From NCBI GenBank assembly GCA_963701675.1, contig OY969623.1:5890001-5954000 (forward strand): 64,000 nt of DNA, in the 5' to 3' direction. A program made the translations under genes and the position numbers. Every line of letters starts with the position of its first letter. Position 1 is the first letter of the stretch. Of this stretch, positions 28,361 through 38,182 are shown piece after piece. This DNA comes from G963701675 sp963701675 (GTDB lineage: Bacteria; Planctomycetota; Planctomycetia; Gemmatales; Gemmataceae). The notes under the pieces are model-generated. The model saw only the letters and a list, made by a program, of their open reading frames with translations. It ran no database searches and was not told the origin of the DNA.

Positions 28361-29313
28361 GACGATGTTCTAGTAAATCGCCGCACTCGACAAAGATCGG
28401 CCGCCGCTTCGGACCACGTTGGAAACTGAAAAGTGAAGCCCGAAGCCAGAAGGCGGCCGGGTACCACGCGACGGCTCTTGAGGATCAGTTCCGTTTCGGT
28501 CCGCAGGAAGAAAGCACCGACCTCGAGCATCCACCGCGAAGCCGGCAGGCCAAACTTAGTTCCCCACGCCTTGCGAAGCATGCGCATGAAGTCGGAATTC
28601 GGAAGCGGGTTGGGCGAAGCGACGTTCACGGATCCTTCGAGGTCGTTTTCGATTAGCCAATAGAGCGCCCGAACGAAATCGCTGCTGTGGATCCACGAGA
28701 CGTACTGCTTTCCGTCTCCATGACGGCCGCCGAGGCCGCGCCGAACCAGGCGCAACAACACATCGAAGACGCCGCCACGATCGGCGCTCATCACCATGGC
28801 CGAGCGGAGAAGCACCTTGCGGGTATCAGGCACCACTGCCTCAACCGCGGCGTGCTCCCACGCCTTTGCTACGTCGATGCTGAATCGCCAGGTGTCCGGA
28901 GCGTTTGGTTCCGAACCGCCGATTAATCCTGCGCATTCGTCATTCGGCGCGTCGAAGCGATGGGCGTAGATGGTGGCGGTGCTTGCCTGAAGCCAAGCAC
29001 GCGGCGGACGGCTACTCCGACGAATAGCTTCGGCGATGGCCTGGGTGGAAAGGATACGCGATTGCGTGATTTGTCGGCGATTCTCGGCTGTGTATCGACA
29101 GTTGACGCTGCGCCCGGCCAGGTTGATGACGACGTCGGCGCCGTCGACTTCTTTCGCCCAAAGTCCGATGGTTTCTCCATCCCACACCACGAAAGATCCC
29201 GCGCCGGGAGTCGGTTTTCGCGTCAGAATTACGACATCATGTCCGTCCGCTTTGAATGCGCGAGACAGGATGGTCCCAACTTGTCCCGATCCCCCGGCCA
29301 ACACGATTTTCAT
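28357..29313 (-). CDS. TIGR01777 family epimerase-like protein (YfcH-like)
   Basis: This 318-aa extended SDR has the NAD(P) motif GGSGQVG (7-13) after MKIVLA. Family-specific motifs are LTRKP, WDGETIG, VINLAGRSVNCRYTAENRRQI and SRILSTQAIAEAI, with the late domain DUF1731-like region GLPASRWMLEVGAFFLRTETELILKSRRVVPGRLL. The biochemical role of this family is not established. It is first in the sugar-nucleotide operon and its stop overlaps the next start (28357-28360). Confidence 0.9.
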   Translation of the reverse strand: MKIVLAGGSGQVGTILSRAFKADGHDVVILTRKPTPGAGSFVVWDGETIGLWAKEVDGADVVINLAGRSVNCRYTAENRRQITQSRILSTQAIAEAIRRSSRPPRAWLQASTATIYAHRFDAPNDECAGLIGGSEPNAPDTWRFSIDVAKAWEHAAVEAVVPDTRKVLLRSAMVMSADRGGVFDVLLRLVRRGLGGRHGDGKQYVSWIHSSDFVRALYWLIENDLEGSVNVASPNPLPNSDFMRMLRKAWGTKFGLPASRWMLEVGAFFLRTETELILKSRRVVPGRLLASGFTFQFPTWSEAAADLCRVRRFTRTSS

Positions 29314-29394
29314 TGGACATCACTCGGTTACTCCACCGTCCTCCCGGAAGACTAACCGTGATGTTCCGGTGCGCATTAACTGCATGGTTAAGCC

Positions 29395-29428
29395 GCGGCT
29401 CGCAGAGCCAGGTGGTTCTGCGAACCGC
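29395..29428 (-). repeat. Hairpin downstream of the BamE-like lipoprotein gene
   Basis: GCGGCTCGCAGA (29395-29406) pairs with TCTGCGAACCGC (29417-29428) with one mismatch. It lies just past the stop of the leftward lipoprotein gene and could end transcription, though no T run follows. Confidence 0.5.
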
Positions 29429-29443
29429 AGCAAAACCCACACG

Positions 29444-30037
29444 CTAATCCTTTTTGAACACCATCTTGTTGACGACTTTGCCCTTTTCGATTTGCACCAG
29501 GACGTTCTTGCCGTTGCCGTCCCAGACGATCGATTTGCCGTTACTCAGTTCCGACTCGCTGCTTCCCGGACCGAGAATCTCGAACACCTGGGCTTCGGTC
29601 ATGCCGGTCGAAATCTTATCGAGGTTCGCCTGTGTCAGCTTCTCTTGATTCGGTCCCAGCCCCGCCGCGGTCTTTTGCACCACTTTGCCACCGTCGAACT
29701 CGATATGAATACTTTGGCCTTCGGGCACGACCCACTGCATGGTGGTGCGCTTTCCGGAGCTGGTCTCAAATGTCACGGAGCCGAGGACGTTCTTGACCTG
29801 GTCGGGCGTCATGCCGAGCTTGACCTGATCCACTTGGGCCTTGGTGAATCGGGGGGCCGGGCTCGGTTCAGGCGTCGATGCCACCACCGTATTGCTGGAA
29901 ACGGAGGCGTTATTGGTCGCCGGTTTCTCGGCCTTGACGACTTTGGCCGCCTGATCCCCGCATCCTCCGGCGATCACCACACAGAGCGACACGCCGGCGA
30001 TCGCAGACGCTCGCGCCGGCTTCCAAGAGTTTGACAT
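29444..30037 (-). CDS. Lipoprotein with two BamE/SmpA-like repeats
   Basis: The 197-aa protein has a lipoprotein signal ending in the lipobox IAGGC at about residue 26, then a Ser/Pro/Thr-rich linker. Two copies of the small alpha/beta BamE-like fold follow, each starting with a GMT motif: VKLGMTPDQVKNVLG near residue 73 and ISTGMTEAQVFEILG near 142. BamE-like domains often bind peptidoglycan- or outer-membrane-associated partners. It is outward-facing and membrane-tethered. A divergent HAD gene begins about 115 bases away. Confidence 0.82.
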   Translation of the reverse strand: MSNSWKPARASAIAGVSLCVVIAGGCGDQAAKVVKAEKPATNNASVSSNTVVASTPEPSPAPRFTKAQVDQVKLGMTPDQVKNVLGSVTFETSSGKRTTMQWVVPEGQSIHIEFDGGKVVQKTAAGLGPNQEKLTQANLDKISTGMTEAQVFEILGPGSSESELSNGKSIVWDGNGKNVLVQIEKGKVVNKMVFKKD

Positions 30038-30153
30038 GAAGGATTCTCCCGATTGAATGGATGTGGGCCGGTGCGAAACCCGGCCGGGTCGAGTCTACCT
30101 TTTGCAAACGTAGGTCATCGTTTTCTCGTTGCCAAACGAGCGATTCGAGCGAA

Positions 30154-30837
30154 ATGATCCCGCGTGAAGTTCGTGCCGTGGTGTTTGATGCCGTCGGCAC
30201 ATTGATCCATCCCGATCCACCGGCGCCCGTCGTCTACGCAGAAGTCGGCCGCCGATGGGGCAGCCAACACCGGAGGGAGGAGATCGCGGCGCGATTCGAC
30301 GCGGCGTTCAGGCGGCAAGAAGAGCTCGATGAGAAAGCCGGCTGGCGTACGTCCGAGGTACGTGAATACGATAGATGGCGCGCAATCGTCGGCGACGTGC
30401 TGGATGATGTGAAGGAAGGGGACGTGTGTTTTCAGGAGTTGTTCGCCCACTTTGGTCGGCCAACGGCATGGCGGTGCGACCCAGACGCGGCCGCCGTGCT
30501 TGGGCATCTGGCCGGCGATGGATTGTTCCTAGCGCTGGCCTCCAATTACGACGGCCGACTCCGCCAAGTAGTCGTCGGCCGGCCGGAACTTGCGAGTGTC
30601 TCGCAAATAATGACCAGTTCGGAACTAGGCTGGCGCAAACCGGCAAAGGAGTTCTTTGTCGCCGTTTGCAAGCGTTTAGGTCTATCGCCGGCAGAAGTCC
30701 TATATGTCGGCAATGATCGAGCGAATGACTATATTGGAGCGACCACGGCAGGATTGCATGCGTTACTGCTCGATCCCGTTGATCGAAGTAGTGAGGATGC
30801 GAAGCGGATTGCATCGTTGGTTGAACTTATGGAGTAA
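30154..30837 (+). CDS. HAD-superfamily phosphatase
   Basis: About 227 aa. The nucleophile motif is VVFDAVGTLIHP (D12); the usual second Asp is Val, as in the FDAVGTLF subgroup of HAD hydrolases. Motif II is LALASNYDGR (Ser-Asn), motif III is WRKPAKEFF (Lys) and motif IV is YVGNDRANDYIGA. The substrate is unknown. ATG 30154 gives the family N-terminus. Two sequences related to the 3' end of this gene occur downstream at 32427 and 35727. Confidence 0.88.
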   Translation: MIPREVRAVVFDAVGTLIHPDPPAPVVYAEVGRRWGSQHRREEIAARFDAAFRRQEELDEKAGWRTSEVREYDRWRAIVGDVLDDVKEGDVCFQELFAHFGRPTAWRCDPDAAAVLGHLAGDGLFLALASNYDGRLRQVVVGRPELASVSQIMTSSELGWRKPAKEFFVAVCKRLGLSPAEVLYVGNDRANDYIGATTAGLHALLLDPVDRSSEDAKRIASLVELME

Positions 30838-30858
30838 CGCGCGGGGTTTCGTTTTCCG

Positions 30859-31596
30859 ATGGACGAAGTCAAGCTAAGCGTTGGCGCTCGTGAAGTGGCC
30901 GTGGAGACTTTCCCGCTCCCGGTGCGTTTGTGGCTTCATGGCCTTCGCATCAAGCGACTGCGGCGAGTATCAGAGTCTCGGTGGGTATTATGTCCGTCGC
31001 GTGTTTTCTGGACCATGACATCGGTGCTTGTGCTTTTGGGGTTGTGCCAGATCGCTGTCGGGTTGTCGCTTCATTTATGGAACTTTCTCGGTGTGGGCGT
31101 GGTGGTTACACTGATCGGAGTCGCAATCGGGCTGTGTTCGATGAGAACAGAGTTCGACAAAGGCGCCGGCGTCGTCACGCGGCGGCGGCTGTGGTTCAAG
31201 GAACGGTTTCCACTCGCCGACGTGCTGGCCTTCCAACTCGTCGAGGGCGATTGGCATATTGGCTTTCGCCGCCGGTTGAGCTTCCATTATCAATTGAACC
31301 TCGTGTTAGACTCGCCCACTCCTCGGCGCGAGAACCTGCTGGTACACGATCATTGGGAATGGCCCTGGCAGGTGGGCAATCAACTGGCCGAGTTTCTCAA
31401 CGTCCCGATGATGGACTGCGTCCCAAAACTCCATCCGGAGGCGCCAAGCCAGGCTCCGAACTGGTGGAGCGAGTTGCAATACCGTCGGCCGATAGTTCGA
31501 GTCATTGCCGTGATAGTGCTCTTGGTGTCTGTCGCGCTGGCACTGGCGCGTTTTGGCCAGTTCGTCTGGCAAGAGATCGAGGCAAGCCAGAAGTAG
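30859..31596 (+). CDS. Membrane protein of unknown function
   Basis: This 245-aa protein has a cytoplasmic N-terminus, a hydrophobic helical hairpin at about residues 50-95 (VFWTMTSVLVLLGLCQIAVG, then FLGVGVVVTLIGVAIGLC), a central soluble domain with beta character (GVVTRRRLWFKERFPLADV) and a C-terminal helix (VIAVIVLLVSVALALARF). The central part recalls PH-like membrane proteins but I could not assign a family. It starts 21 bases after the HAD gene and is probably cotranscribed. Confidence 0.7.
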   Translation: MDEVKLSVGAREVAVETFPLPVRLWLHGLRIKRLRRVSESRWVLCPSRVFWTMTSVLVLLGLCQIAVGLSLHLWNFLGVGVVVTLIGVAIGLCSMRTEFDKGAGVVTRRRLWFKERFPLADVLAFQLVEGDWHIGFRRRLSFHYQLNLVLDSPTPRRENLLVHDHWEWPWQVGNQLAEFLNVPMMDCVPKLHPEAPSQAPNWWSELQYRRPIVRVIAVIVLLVSVALALARFGQFVWQEIEASQK

Positions 31597-31600
31597 CGGG

Positions 31601-31622
31601 GGCCAGACTTTTCTGTCTGGCC
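31601..31622 (+). terminator. Short hairpin after the membrane protein gene
   Basis: GGCCAGAC and GTCTGGCC form a perfect 8-bp stem around TTTTCT, four bases after the stop. There is no T run, so it is a possible rather than certain terminator. Confidence 0.45.
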
Positions 31623-31725
31623 GCACAGACTACCTGAATGCAGCGGTGTTCGTTTGAGATTCCGGTAGACGCCGAGGACTTGTAGAATTCATCCGCGTGT
31701 TCTTCCGCTATTGAAGGAGCGAGCC

Positions 31726-32043
31726 ATGGTAGTGCGCGGCAAAGTGAAACGTGGCAAAGTGGTGTTGGCCGATCCAAACGCCATCCCCGATGGTACCGAT
31801 GTCGAGGTCCGGCCGGTAAAAAAACCGAAGAGAACCAAATCAAACGCCAAGAAGCCGGCCAAGTCCGCTCGAAAGAAAAAATCGCGGCCACGTACATTGG
31901 CTGAGCGAATGGCCCCGTTTATCGGAATTGTGAAGGACTTACCGCCGGACATGTCCGTCAATTTGGACCACTATCTTTACGGGCATCCCAAACGAGAATG
32001 CAACCCCTCTTCGCCGACACTTCGTACTTCATCGCAATTCTGA
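31726..32043 (+). CDS. VapB-like antitoxin of a PIN-domain pair
   Basis: About 105 aa. The N-terminus MVVRGKVKRGKVVLADPNAIPDG followed by TDVEVRPV is a small swapped-hairpin DNA-binding-like domain. A Lys-rich linker follows, then a C-terminal toxin-binding segment MSVNLDHYLYGHPKR. Antitoxins of this kind usually stop right after HPKR; here the frame runs 12 residues further over the toxin start. AAGGAG lies 7 bases upstream of ATG 31726. The partner is the PIN toxin at 31998. Confidence 0.75.
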   Translation: MVVRGKVKRGKVVLADPNAIPDGTDVEVRPVKKPKRTKSNAKKPAKSARKKKSRPRTLAERMAPFIGIVKDLPPDMSVNLDHYLYGHPKRECNPSSPTLRTSSQF

Positions 32044-32392
32044 GCGAAGCCGATCAAAAACATGAAACGGCCCTGCGCTGGAGTGAGAACTGGCTCGGAC
32101 GCACCGTTGTAACGGAGTACGTCTTCATCGATCTGGGCAATGCCCTGTCACGGAACGGCGGCTGGTGCCACCGTACATCGCACACACGCTTGCACTACCG
32201 GAAACCCTTTACGTTCCGGCCGCCCAGCGCCTCTTCCAGCTTGGACTTGATCTGTATGCGCGACGCCCCGACAAAACGTGGTCGCTCGTCGATTGCATCT
32301 CCTTCATCGTTATGAAGCAACATCGCATCACCCAGGCCCTCACCACCGATCATCACTTCGAACAAGCCGGATTCAAGGCGTTGTTGAGATAG
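31998..32392 (+). pseudogene. PIN-domain (VapC-like) toxin, frameshifted
   Basis: ATG 31998 starts MQPLFADTSYFIAIL with the first PIN aspartate (D7), and TEYVFIDLGNALSR holds the conserved Glu region. After NGGW the frame shifts near base 32164; the rest, PPYIAHTLALPETL through SLVDCISFIVM and LTTDHHFEQAGF, is in another frame. Adding one G (TGGTG to TGGGTG) joins them as NGGWVPPYIAHT. PIN toxins are metal-dependent ribonucleases using the clustered acidic residues. As written the enzyme cannot assemble its active site. Confidence 0.82.
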
Positions 32393-32426
32393 CGACGGGC
32401 TAACATGATCTGGGCCGGCCGACCGG

Positions 32427-32470
32427 CTGCAGCAGGGATTGCGTTACTGTGCGATTCTGTCGATCGAAGA
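32427..32470 (+). pseudogene. Fragment related to the 3' end of the HAD gene (1)
   Basis: GGATTGCGTTACTG, followed by a degraded match ending in GATCGAAG, aligns with 30753-30795 of the HAD gene with a 4-base gap and a few mismatches. It has no start or stop of its own. It lies in the gap between the PIN toxin and the kinase gene. Confidence 0.5.
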
Positions 32471-32552
32471 GCGCGCGGATTTCAGCGCTCTCTCCCGGCT
32501 CATTTTCCGCCTACTCTAATAGCGACGACCATCGAAATCCGGAGACTTCGCC

Positions 32553-35500
32553 ATGACGCCGAACGGCAACGACCGCGATAGCCGCCTGAATGCGGCATTG
32601 GCCGAGTACCTGGAAGCCGCCGACGCCGGGACGCCGGTCCAATTGGAAGCCTGGTTGTCGAAGTATCCCGATTTGAAAGCGGACCTCGAGATGTTCCTCG
32701 CCAATCAAAAGCAAATGGAGCAACTGGCGGCGCCTTTGCGAGAAGCGGCACAAGCTGCCGACGTGACACCAACCGTCGACGAAGGAAACCCACGTCGACA
32801 AAGGCCGGCGGTCGGCGCCCACATCCGTTACTTCGGCGACTACGAACTCCTGGAAGAAATCGCTCGCGGGGGCATGGGGGTGGTCTTCAAAGCACGGCAG
32901 GTAAGTCTTAACCGCATCGTCGCCTTGAAGATGATCCTCGCCGGGCAACTGGCATCCCCAGCCGACGTGCAACGCTTCCGCACCGAAGCGGAAGCGGCCG
33001 CGAATTTGGATCATCCCAACATCGTGCCGATTTACGAAGTCGGCGAGCACGAAGGACAGCACTACTTCACCATGAAGTACGTAGACGGCGGCAGCCTTGC
33101 ACAGCGAGGGGCGAGAGGCGAGGGACTAGGGACGAGTGTGGAAGGCCAGCGGACGGCGGCGAGGTTGGTTGAACAAGTGGCACGGGCGGTGCATTACGCC
33201 CATCAGCGCGGCATTCTGCACCGCGACCTGAAACCCGCGAACATTCTCCTGTCGTTTAGCCGTCGTTCGCAGAACGGCGCGGAACCGTCGCCCTCCGCGC
33301 TCGTCGTCGGCAAGCAGCTAAACGAGGCGCTGCCGATGGTGACGGACTTCGGCCTGGCCAAACGACTCATCACCGAACCCGACGCAACCGCCGATCAACC
33401 TCTCACGGCCACAGGCGCGGTAATTGGGACGCCGAGCTACATGTCGCCGGAACAGGCGGCCGGCCGGCGTGATGCCATCACCGTGGCCACCGACGTTTAC
33501 AGCCTTGGGGCGATCCTGTACGAACTGCTGACGGGCCGGGCGCCGTTTCAAGGCGCGAATCAATTAGACGTACTGCGTCAGGTACAAGAAAGTGAGCCGC
33601 CACATCCCACAGAAATCAATCCGAGCATCGAACTCGATCTGGAGACCGTAGTACTTAAGTGCATCGCCAAGGAGCCTGTACGGAGATATCCGAATCCCGA
33701 CGAAATGGCCGATGACTTGCGGCGATATCTAAATCGAGAGCCCATTTCGGCGAGGCCAGTCGGTCGCGTGGAACGCGCGTGGCGCTGGGCGCGGCGCCGG
33801 CCGGCTACGGCCGCGCTGCTCTTGGTCAGCGGCGTCGCGGTTCTTTCGCTCGCCGGTGTCATCGTGGGCATCGTGTACAACTCGAAGCTCGAGGGGCTTA
33901 ATTCGCAATTGCAAACTTCCCTCGGCGCCGAGGCCAAGGCACGTGAAGGCGAACTGGAACAAAAACGACAAGTCGAAAAAGCCCCTGATGCAGTTGACTA
34001 CGTCTTGTACGTGCGGCGCGTCGGACTTGCAGAAATGGAGTATGCGGCCAATCGCGTCGATCGTGCGAATCGCATTCTCGACGAGTGTCCGCCCAAACAC
34101 CGTCACTGGAGTGGCGGCGGCTGAAACGCCTTTGTAACTCAGAGTTCCTTTCGATCCGAGCCCATCCGGAAGCAGTATTGGCCGTCGCGTTCAGCCCCGA
34201 CGGTCGCCGGATTGCATCAGCATATTTTGCCGAACGCAATCAAGAAGTCCCAATCAAGTTGTGGGATGCCCTCTCGGGCGCCCTTTTGCTCACGATTGAT
34301 CCGAATGGCGGGCCCCGTTGCCTTGCATTCAGCCCCGACGGAAAGTGTATCGCAGCCGGAGGCGAGTTCCGCGGTCCCGACGGGGCCACAAGAGCCGACA
34401 TAGTGGTATGGGATTCAACCACCGCAAGACAAATCTTCGAATGCGCAAAAGTTGGTGACGTCACAAGCGTGGCTTTCAGCCCCAACGGCAAGTACCTTGG
34501 CTCGAGCGCCGTCAAGGAAAACGAAACCGTGGTCACGTTATGGGATTCGTCCACCGGTCAAAAACTACGGTCGTTTCGGAAGCCGAATCCTGTCTTCGGG
34601 AATGAAGCCGACTTTAGTCCAGACAGCCGATGGATTGCACTGGCGGACCGCACGGTACATGTTTGGGACGTTGAGAACGGGAAGGAAATATTCAGTCCGC
34701 CGGGGGACACATTCGAAAGCCTTTGCTTTAGCCCGGATGGATCCCGGCTGACTGCGGGTGGCAACACAGTGACCGAGTGGGATGTCAGAACACGTCAGCA
34801 ATTAGAAAATGAGGATCGCTGGGTTAGCAAGGTCGTGTATGGCCCCGGCGGGCAAGGAAAAGCCGTGCTCGCCCGTAGCACTGCGGAAGCGGGAGGCCCG
34901 CGGGGGCCCCGCCTCTTCCTCTGGAACATGGAAGGCAAAGGAGGGCAGCGCGAATGGCGTGGCCATTGGCCAATGTCCTTAGCCCGAAGTCCAGACGGCC
35001 GATTCCTTGCCACAGGAGGAACGGACGGGACCGTGAAGGTGTGGGACACTCAATCTGCACCAGACTCCCGACGCGTAACTCCAGAAGTTTGGGAGGCCAC
35101 GGTCAAGGAGTTTCTGCTCGACCCTCACGGTAAGGTTGACGATCTCAACGGCAAGTTCCGCATATCGATCACTGAGACGAAGAACCTCGAACCTTCAGTG
35201 ATGACCGTCACAGACTCAACCACGGGCCGTGTCGTTCTATCGCTTACGCTTGGGGACGATATCGAGGGTGTTGCCATCAGTCCGGATGGTGAACTTCTTG
35301 CTGCCTCTTGGCGAGACCACGGCGAGGTCCATGCCGCGGTATGGGCTCTCTCGACAGGTGAAAAACGCTTCACGCTCGTGTCAACGATACCAATAACGGA
35401 GTTTGCATTTCACCCCGACAACAGTCGTCTTGCGGCAGGCTGTTTCATGCCGAACGAAATCCTCGGTGCGCGCAGTGAAACCAAAGTCTGGGAAATGACC

Positions 35501-35662
35501 TTGGGCGAAGAGCTGTTTGCCATGCATGATATTGGCTTGTCGGGACGATTAGCCTGGAGTAGGGATGGGAATCGTCTCGGGGCGTTTCGGCCGAACAAAG
35601 ATGCGATACTGATTCTCGACGGTACGCCACTCGGGGAGAAGTCGACTGCTACCAAAGAATAG
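32553..35662 (+). pseudogene. Ser/Thr protein kinase fused to WD40 propeller, one frameshift
   Basis: The kinase half (from ATG 32553) has a planctomycete N-terminal module, then a Hanks-type kinase. The glycine loop is ARGGMGVVFKA near 104-114, with K126 in VALKM, HRDLKPAN with D225, DFG at 265-267 and GTPSYMSPEQ. A membrane helix (LLLVSGVAVLSLAGVIVGIV, near 415-440) follows. The frame then ends at ...HRHWSGGG with TGA. The WD40 half continues in another frame as EWRRLKRLCNSEFLSIRAHP. Restoring one G near 34109 (TGGAG to TGGGAG) gives HRHWEWRRLKRL, a typical family junction, and a protein of about 1,036 aa. Confidence 0.85.
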
Positions 35663-35726
35663 GTGCCGTCATGTACCGGGGAATGCGTCATAAGACACCG
35701 CCAACTGGAAGCGGCGGCGGCGAGAT

Positions 35727-35805
35727 TGCATTTGTTAGTCCCCTATGCTGATCGGAGTAGGGATGGCGCGAGGCGGATGGCGTCGTTGGCCGAGCTTCTG
35801 GAGTG
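35727..35805 (+). pseudogene. Fragment related to the 3' end of the HAD gene (2)
   Basis: The end of this stretch encodes DRSRDGARRMASLAELLE followed by TGA, matching the last residues of the HAD phosphatase (DRSSEDAKRIASLVELME). Upstream bases from GATTGCATTTGTTAG also align with the HAD gene. The fragment directly precedes the HEAT-repeat gene and is not part of its signal peptide. Confidence 0.7.
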
Positions 35806-35825
35806 AGGGCACGGGTTTGATTTCC

Positions 35826-36924
35826 ATGCGACACCTTCCAGTTTGGCCCTGTTGCGTTTTGCTATCCCTGATACCGGCGTGGGTTTTCGCGCAAGATCCG
35901 TGGTCGGTCGCTGAACTTGTCCGCTCGTTGAAGAATCCCGACGCCGAAGTTCGTATCGAGGCCATTCGGGCGATTCCCATTGACGCCGTCGACCCTGACA
36001 TCATTCTTCCCATACTCCTGAGGACGTTAAAGGACGAAGACTATTCCGTGCGTTATGCAGCGGTTTTCAAGATTTCGCAGATTGACGGAAAGCGTGAAAG
36101 CGTCGTCGTTGCCCTGTCGGGAGTGCTGGAAGACGAATCACGTCTGGTGCGCGACGGCGCCGCATACCTACTCGCGGGGATGGGCGCCGACGCACGGTCT
36201 GCCTTGCCCGCGCTCGTCGGCGCGCTAGGACGAGCCTATCCACGATCCGAGGTCGCAGCGGCGGTCTTGAGGATCGAGTCAGATCACTCAGAAGCAGTGA
36301 ATGCACTCGTCGAGGAATTGCAAGATATGGCAGATGTCGCAGTGCGGCGGGCGGCGGCGTCGAAGTTTGAGATCGTTGCGCGCCGAGCTACGGCGGCCAT
36401 TCCCGCGCTGTGTGCGGCGCTGCAAGATAGTGATCGATGGGTAAGGCAGCAAAGCGCCTCGGCACTGGCGTCGATCGGGCCACCCGCGCAAGGCCCTTCC
36501 CGCCTTGGCGGCCGCGCTGAATGCGGAAGACAAATACGAACGTTTCTCAGTCGTGCGCGCTATCGCCGCCATCGATCCGGCCAATAGCCTGCCCATTCCG
36601 TACTTGATCGGCTACCTGAAGGATCGGCAGGTCAAAGAGCAGCTTAAGACATGTCCCGCAATTGCACTTGCCGGCTTCAAACTGTGGGTGTGCGGTTCGT
36701 TGGACGACGAGGCGGTAGGTTCGCTTCAAGAAGCGCTTGATCGGTTTCGCATGGAGCGGACTTCACCCTTGCGGAGTTGGGCCGCGACGCTTCTCGGCCG
36801 GATGGAAATGCGGGTCGCCAACGCCGCTCTCGCCGCGCTCAGCGAGGCATGTGAAGACTCGGACCCCGAAATTCGCTCCGCGGCCGCTAAAGCCATTCAA
36901 CAACTCCACGCCCAGCGTCGCTAA
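35826..36924 (+). pseudogene. Secreted HEAT-repeat protein, frameshifted
   Basis: ATG 35826 starts a signal peptide, MRHLPVWPCCVLLSLIPAWV, with likely cleavage after VFA. HEAT repeats follow (LVRSLKNPDAEVRIEAIRAI, LLRTLKDEDYSVRYAAVFKI, LSGVLEDESRLVRDGAAYLL, then LCAALQDSDRWVRQQSASAL). Near 36489 the frame is lost. Removing one C gives GPPAKALPALAAALN and the repeats resume (AALNAEDKYERFSVVRAIAA to ACEDSDPEIRSAAAKAI). HEAT proteins of this type are periplasmic scaffolds. The product would be about 365 aa. Confidence 0.8.
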
Positions 36925-36942
36925 GAGACGCGGGGGTCCTGT

Positions 36943-37860
36943 TCAACTATCGCCTGCGATTTCCGGCGCCTTGATCATTTCGATCTTTCCAGGTCGGCCG
37001 ACCGCGTACTGAAAGTTCGTCCGCGCCGTGCAAGCGCCTCCGTGATTACCGTGGATGTCGATGGCCAAGAAAGCCACGTTGGCGGGACGGACACCGCGGC
37101 GTGTGGCGAGGGCGTTCACTCGTCGCACGGCCAGCTCGCAGGACTCCTGTGCATTTTTGCCGGCGCGCATGGCTTCGGTGATCACCATGCTCCCGCAGAC
37201 GCGCATGATTTCTTCGCCGGTGCCGGTGCCGCCTGCGCCGCCGACGGTGTTGTCCACGTAGAGGCCGGCGCCGATGATGGGTGAATCGCCGACTCGGCCT
37301 GGCAGTTTGTGCGCCAAGCCCGATGTGCTACACGCTCCGGCAAACGAGCCGCTTTGGTCGCGGGTGATCACCGTCACGGTGTCGTGCCCCGAAAGACCGA
37401 GGGCAGGGTCGACGGGATGTGACGCCCAATCGTCCGGGCGGTCGGCGTTTGCCCGGCGTTTGTTCCATTCGGCAACGCTTGTTGCGGTGGTGAGCGTTTC
37501 GAGCGGGAAACCATGTTGCAGGGCGAAGCAGCGCGCGCCGTCTCCGACGAGCAGGAGGTGCGGCGTCTTCTCCATGACGAGACGCGCCAGCGCGGCGGGA
37601 TGGCGGACGTTTTCAAGCCCGGCGACGCCGCCACAGGATAACGTTTTGCCATCCATGACGCACGCATCCAACTGAACGGTGCCGGCGGCATTGGGCAATC
37701 CGCCGAAACCGACGGAGTGAACGTCCGGGTCATCCTCCACGGCTTGGGCGCCGGCGATGGCGGCGTCGAGCGCGGGCCTACGGGCTTCCAGGAGTTTGAC
37801 CGCTTCGCATACCGCGGTTCGTCCAAATGGCCAGGTGGCGATCACGATATAGCCGGTCAT
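36943..37860 (-). CDS. Isoaspartyl peptidase/L-asparaginase (glycosylasparaginase family, Ntn hydrolase)
   Basis: About 305 aa. The family self-cleaves before a catalytic threonine, here T161 in GHDTVTVI. Supporting motifs are VGFGGLPNAAGTVQLDACVMDG, SHPVDPALGLSGHD, HKLPGRVGDSPIIGAGLYVDN, GGAGGTGTGEEIMR and HGNHGGA. The mature alpha and beta chains hydrolyse the Asn-GlcNAc bond or beta-aspartyl peptides. There is no signal peptide. ATG 37860 fits the family N-terminus. It ends 18 bases before the convergent HEAT gene. Confidence 0.92.
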   Translation of the reverse strand: MTGYIVIATWPFGRTAVCEAVKLLEARRPALDAAIAGAQAVEDDPDVHSVGFGGLPNAAGTVQLDACVMDGKTLSCGGVAGLENVRHPAALARLVMEKTPHLLLVGDGARCFALQHGFPLETLTTATSVAEWNKRRANADRPDDWASHPVDPALGLSGHDTVTVITRDQSGSFAGACSTSGLAHKLPGRVGDSPIIGAGLYVDNTVGGAGGTGTGEEIMRVCGSMVITEAMRAGKNAQESCELAVRRVNALATRRGVRPANVAFLAIDIHGNHGGACTARTNFQYAVGRPGKIEMIKAPEIAGDS

Positions 37861-38182
37861 CCAATCCTCATGGTCGGTATAGCTTAACGTTGCGTCAGTA
37901 TACAAGTGCCTGTTTCATGCGGCAAAAGCCAGCGAGTTTGCCAAGGTATGAGCGTGCAGCATGGATTCTATGGGCAGAGTCCTTGCAATAATTGCCCAAC
38001 GTTTGTACCCTTTCTCCGCAGGGAGAGCGCGCGTGAAACACCGCCTGCTTGACCCCTGGTATGAATTTCGAGCTCCTTTCGCGCTAGACCGGTTCAGCGT
38101 CTGAGGAGCGTGGCCCCGAAAACGAGGGCATGATTTCACCCCGGCGCCGGCCGGGTCGAACTTCGCAATCAGGTGGCCCAGG
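37861..38182. other. Divergent intergenic region, 322 bp
   Basis: This gap separates the leftward asparaginase from the rightward GNAT/aminotransferase fusion gene and must hold both promoters. I see no RNA gene, convincing palindrome or conserved small ORF. The block around 38100-38160 is GC rich (CCGGCGCCGGCCGG) and could form a local hairpin. Confidence 0.4.

Noticed and set aside
29444..30037. Assignment as the BamE subunit of the BAM complex
   Set aside because: Two BamE-like modules and a long linker differ from true BamE, which has one module; only the fold similarity is claimed.
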